From assembly GCA_040079635.1 (NCBI GenBank), contig JBEBJY010000095.1:1-7483 (forward strand): DNA of 7,483 nt, written 5' to 3'. The position numbers were made by a program, and so were the translations under genes. Of this stretch, positions 5,297 through 7,483 are shown piece after piece. Source of the stretch: Aalborgiella sp040079635. Lineage in GTDB: Bacteria; Pseudomonadota; Gammaproteobacteria; Burkholderiales; Burkholderiaceae_C. Within the stretch, counting starts at the first letter, position 1, and each line of letters starts with the position of its first letter. A model generated the notes under the pieces. The model had not been told where the DNA came from. It was given only the letters and a program-made list of their open reading frames with translations, and did no database searches.

Positions 5297-5474
5297 GTTT
5301 TACCGCCTTTCTCAGGCTGATGACGTGAAAGTCATCAGCCCGCTCTGTGTACGTCATATGCACAACGCAACCTTGTAGCCAACCCAGCAAGTTGATGCGC
5401 AACTCGCCATAAGCCACCCGGTCGTCGTCCCACGCCACCACGGGGGCCAGTTTGGTTTCATCCCAAGTTGGCAT
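5259..5474 (-). CDS. brnT: BrnT family toxin with probable internal deletion
   Basis: The 71-aa product starts with the BrnT opening (PTWDETK) and keeps the C-terminal half: ELRINLLGWLQGCVVHMTYTERADDFHVISLRKA, read in pieces at 24-57, then HEVNYYI. BrnT proteins are ribonuclease toxins with a RelE-like fold, usually about 90-95 aa. Here the part between WDETK and LAPVVAWDDD is missing, including the usual N-LxKHGV-F segment, which suggests an in-frame loss of roughly 15-25 codons near 5450-5460. The fold and activity may therefore be impaired. A natural short variant cannot be excluded. The start at ATG 5474 follows a -10-like TACAAT closely. The frame overlaps brnA by 38 bases, and brnA appears intact, so antitoxin function may outlive the toxin. 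Confidence 0.78.
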   Translation of the reverse strand: MPTWDETKLAPVVAWDDDRVAYGELRINLLGWLQGCVVHMTYTERADDFHVISLRKAVKHEVNYYISQITH

Positions 5475-5479
5475 GTTTA

Positions 5480-5507
5480 ATTGTACTCACAAATAAATAT
5501 TAATCAA
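5480..5507 (-). promoter_or_regulatory. Candidate proximal promoter of brnTA
   Basis: On the minus strand, TTGATT (5507-5502), a 16-base spacer and TACAAT (5485-5480) end five bases before the brnT ATG. This is the same arrangement as upstream of the RelE-type toxin at 4735-4762, and it again implies a near-leaderless message. Confidence 0.4.
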
Positions 5508-5534
5508 AGAGGTTAAATCAGATTTCCACATTAA

Positions 5535-5563
5535 ATTATACTGTATATATTATCAGCTAATAA
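5535..5563 (-). promoter_or_regulatory. Alternative distal promoter for brnTA inside repeat C
   Basis: A perfect TATAAT (5540-5535 on the minus strand) stands 17 bases from a weak TTATTA (5563-5558). It would give a leader of about 50 bases for brnT. The corresponding site in copy B is TTATAA, so only copy C has the consensus -10. Confidence 0.25.
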
Positions 5564-5697
5564 TGTGCATTTTGTCTCAACCTCCCACTTTGGAAAAGGG
5601 GGATTGAGGGGGATTTGACCCGTATTTGACGTTAAATTCGCTATACTTTTTATAGCACTTTAGGCAATAAAAACGCCGACTAGAGGCATATTTCAGG
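5540..5697. repeat. Intergenic repeat, copy C
   Basis: This copy matches copy B base for base in register (offset 767) from ACTGTATATATTA to about GAGGCATATTTCAGG. It then diverges before the stop codon of the PQQ sugar dehydrogenase (5714-5716), so unlike copies A and B it does not enter the coding region. It contains the same G-rich hairpin (5583-5603) and CTATACTTTTTATAG. Together the three copies bracket the two TA modules. Confidence 0.8.
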
Positions 5698-5713
5698 TGT
5701 ATATTTGAGAAGT

Positions 5714-6862
5714 CTACTTATTGGGTAACAAACGGATGAGCTGGCCGTTGCTGGCGTCGGTCAAAACATAAATCAACCCGTCTGGGCTTTGCCGCACGTC
5801 GCGGATGCGTTGGTTTAGATCGGCCAGAAGTTTTTCCTCGCGCACGACTTTGTTGCCGTCCAGCACGATGCGGTTCAGGTAGCCGAATTTGAGCGAGCCG
5901 ACCAGCAGGTTGCCGCGCCAGCCGCTGCCGTAGGCGTCGGACGTCACAAACGCCATGCCGGACGGCGCAATGGATGGCACCCAGTAGTGCAGGGGCTGCT
6001 CCAAGCCGAGCTTAGAAGTGATGCCCTCGCCAATCTTGCCACCGCCGTAATTTTCACCATAAGAGATGACCGGCCAGCCGTAGTTTTTGCCGGCTTGGGG
6101 CTGGTTGATTTCGTCGCCGCCTTGCGGGCCGTGCTCGTGCGTCCACAGCACGCCATCAGGCGCTAGCGCCGCGCCCTGCGAGTTGCGGTGGCCGTAGCTC
6201 CAGATTTCAGGCTTGGCGCTTGCCGTATTAACGAAAGGGTTGTCTTTGGGCACGCTGCCGTCTTTGCCCACACGCACCACTTTGCCATGGTGGTTATCCA
6301 GCGTCTGCGCATCTTGCATGCGGCTAAAACGGTCGCCCAGCGTTAAAAACAGCGTGCCGTCGGGTTGCCCATTTTTTAGCGCTTCGACGATGCGGCAGCC
6401 AAAATGGGCGCTGCTGCTGACTTTGGGAAGCTGCCGAAAAATGACCTTGACCTCATCCAAGCGGCGTGCATCGGCGCTGAGTCTGGCGCGCGCCAGTGCT
6501 GTGCTGTTGCCTGATTGGCCGGAAGATGCAGGTTCTGAAAAGCAGAAATAGAGCGTGCGGTTTTGACGAAAAGCCGAATCGACCACCACGTCCAGCAAGC
6601 CACCCTGCCCGCGCGCGTCGATAGCTGGCAAACCTTGCACGGGCTCGCTCAACGTGCCATTCGCAGCCACTACGCGCAAGCGACCGGGGCGCTCAGTCAC
6701 CAACATCTGCCCATCGCCCATGAAAGCGACCGCCCACGGATGCTCTAGGCCTTTGGCGACGACTTCAAAACGCGGCGTTTGTGCGGTGGCAGTGGGCGCG
6801 GCAATGGAAACGGCAAGTGTTAGGAGCCAAAAACCAGAGAAGCGTAAAAACGGGGTAGGCAT
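5714..6862 (-). CDS. PQQ-dependent aldose sugar dehydrogenase, periplasmic (YliI/Asd type)
   Basis: This 382-aa protein is of normal length for soluble PQQ sugar dehydrogenases of the GSDH family. Residues 1-27 form a signal peptide ending ATA before QTPRF. The beta-propeller signatures follow in order: GLEHPWAVAF (38-47), TERPGRL (56-62), GQGGLLDVV (85-93), HFGCRI (153-158) with probable catalytic His153, TLGDR (174-178), YGHRNSQG (223-230) with Arg226 likely near the cofactor, EHGPQGGDEIN (243-253), KNYGWPVISYGENYGG (259-274) and RIRDVRQSPDGLIYVLTD (352-369). By family it oxidises aldoses to lactones in the periplasm, using PQQ and passing electrons to the respiratory chain; host PQQ synthesis cannot be judged here. 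ATG 6862 is preceded by a weak GAAAG. It lies 81 bases downstream of polA on the same strand, in a gap with a TATAAA-like box (6897-6892) that could start its own transcript. Confidence 0.92.
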   Translation of the reverse strand: MPTPFLRFSGFWLLTLAVSIAAPTATAQTPRFEVVAKGLEHPWAVAFMGDGQMLVTERPGRLRVVAANGTLSEPVQGLPAIDARGQGGLLDVVVDSAFRQNRTLYFCFSEPASSGQSGNSTALARARLSADARRLDEVKVIFRQLPKVSSSAHFGCRIVEALKNGQPDGTLFLTLGDRFSRMQDAQTLDNHHGKVVRVGKDGSVPKDNPFVNTASAKPEIWSYGHRNSQGAALAPDGVLWTHEHGPQGGDEINQPQAGKNYGWPVISYGENYGGGKIGEGITSKLGLEQPLHYWVPSIAPSGMAFVTSDAYGSGWRGNLLVGSLKFGYLNRIVLDGNKVVREEKLLADLNQRIRDVRQSPDGLIYVLTDASNGQLIRLLPNK

Positions 6863-6943
6863 GGTGAGCTTTCAGGAGTCAATGCTCCACCTTTATACGC
6901 TTTTATGCATTTTTTAGTGGTTTTGGCCGGGATACGCAACGAA

Positions 6944-7483
6944 TCAGTGTGCCTTTTCCCAGTTCACGCCGACACCGACTTCCGCCAGCAACGGCACTTT
7001 GAGGTGCGCGACACCCGCCATCAGGCGTGGAATTTCGTGTTTGACCCAGTCAACTTCGTTCTCAGGCACCTCAAACACCAGTTCGTCATGCACCTGCATG
7101 ATCATTTTGGTGCCGCGTTTTTCAGCGTCCAATACCTGCTGCACTTTGATCATGCTGAGTTTGATCAAGTCTGCCGCCGTGCCCTGCATGGGCGCATTGA
7201 TGGCGGCGCGCTCGGCACCGGCGCGGCGTGGGCCGTTGGGGGAGTTGATTTCGGGCAGGTAGAGGCGGCGGCCGAAGACGGTTTCGACGTAGCCTTGGGC
7301 TTTGGCTTCGATTTTGGTGTGGTCCATGTAGTGTTTCACGCCGGGGTAGCGGGCGAAATAGCGCTCGATGTAGTTTTTGGCTGCCGTGTTGTCGATGCCT
7401 AAATTTCGCGCCAAACCGTAGGCACTCATGCCGTAAATCAAACCGAAATTGATGACCTTGGCATAGCGGCGCTGCTCGGACGA
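6944..7483 (-). CDS. polA: DNA polymerase I, C-terminal end (5' part outside window)
   Basis: The minus-strand frame is open to the right edge; 179 residues plus the stop TGA-side end at 6944 are visible. It begins within the fingers domain with SSEQRRYAKVINFGLIYGMS, the O-helix motif (R, K, F, Y residues that contact dNTP and template). It continues with GYVETVFGRRLYLPEI, ERAAINAPMQGTAADLIK and the palm motif C QVHDELVFEV (His132, Asp133, Glu134 of the visible part), ending VGVNWEKAH. This is the A-family polymerase core used in Okazaki fragment maturation and excision repair. ATG 7441 (MSAYG region) is internal and not a start. The C-terminal sequence is of betaproteobacterial character as far as I can judge. 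It is the only clearly housekeeping gene here and anchors the right side of the accessory region. Confidence 0.97.
   Translation of the reverse strand, partial: SSEQRRYAKVINFGLIYGMSAYGLARNLGIDNTAAKNYIERYFARYPGVKHYMDHTKIEAKAQGYVETVFGRRLYLPEINSPNGPRRAGAERAAINAPMQGTAADLIKLSMIKVQQVLDAEKRGTKMIMQVHDELVFEVPENEVDWVKHEIPRLMAGVAHLKVPLLAEVGVGVNWEKAH

Noticed and set aside
4025..5697. Integron-like cassette array with the repeats as attC sites
   Set aside because: Each module is followed by a repeat at its 3' end and GTTAAAT-like core bases occur, but the putative core ends are not complementary, copy C has GTCAAAT, and no integrase is in the window.

Overview
The window looks like a chromosomal stretch from a betaproteobacterium, probably Burkholderiales and perhaps Comamonadaceae (Rhodoferax/Polaromonas-like). 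This placement is an inference from the protein flavour of the polA end, the PQQ-type sugar dehydrogenase, and an intergenic repeat that resembles, from memory, short repeats common in that family. It has not been checked by any search.

Layout from left to right. (1) Positions 1-1422 carry two tandem plus-strand genes for exported Lcl/DUF1566-type proteins with Pro/Thr linkers. The first is cut by the window edge; the second is a complete lipoprotein. (2) Positions 1540-3919 hold the two ends of one plus-strand MmeI-like (type IIL-type) restriction-modification/DNA methyltransferase gene: an N-terminal remnant (about 1540-1743) and a C-terminal remnant (about 3411-3919), both carrying inactivating lesions. 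Between them, on the opposite strand and AT-richer, sits an overlapping two-gene module: an Xre-HTH/ImmA-IrrE metallopeptidase protein and a DUF4411 PIN-like protein. The module has apparently replaced the central ~700 codons of the R-M gene. (3) A perfect 31-bp inverted repeat lies at 3922-4021. (4) Positions 4025-5713 hold two minus-strand type II toxin-antitoxin modules, RelE/ParE-type with a HigA-like antitoxin, and BrnT/BrnA. They are separated and bounded by three copies of one intergenic repeat. Copies B and C align without gaps at a constant 767-bp offset, and the stop codons of both antitoxins lie inside repeat copies. BrnT appears to have an internal deletion. (5) Positions 5714-7483 return to ordinary chromosome on the minus strand: a periplasmic PQQ-dependent sugar dehydrogenase, and the C-terminal end of DNA polymerase I (polA), which runs off the right edge.

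The window therefore reads as an accessory island next to polA. A decayed R-M gene and three TA or TA-like modules have accumulated, with repeats marking the module borders. No gene-free stretch exceeds 300 bases; the longest gaps (about 190-240 bases at 3920-4111, 4731-4945 and 5475-5713) are filled by the repeats and candidate promoters listed below. No rRNA, tRNA, CRISPR array or complete insertion sequence was seen.
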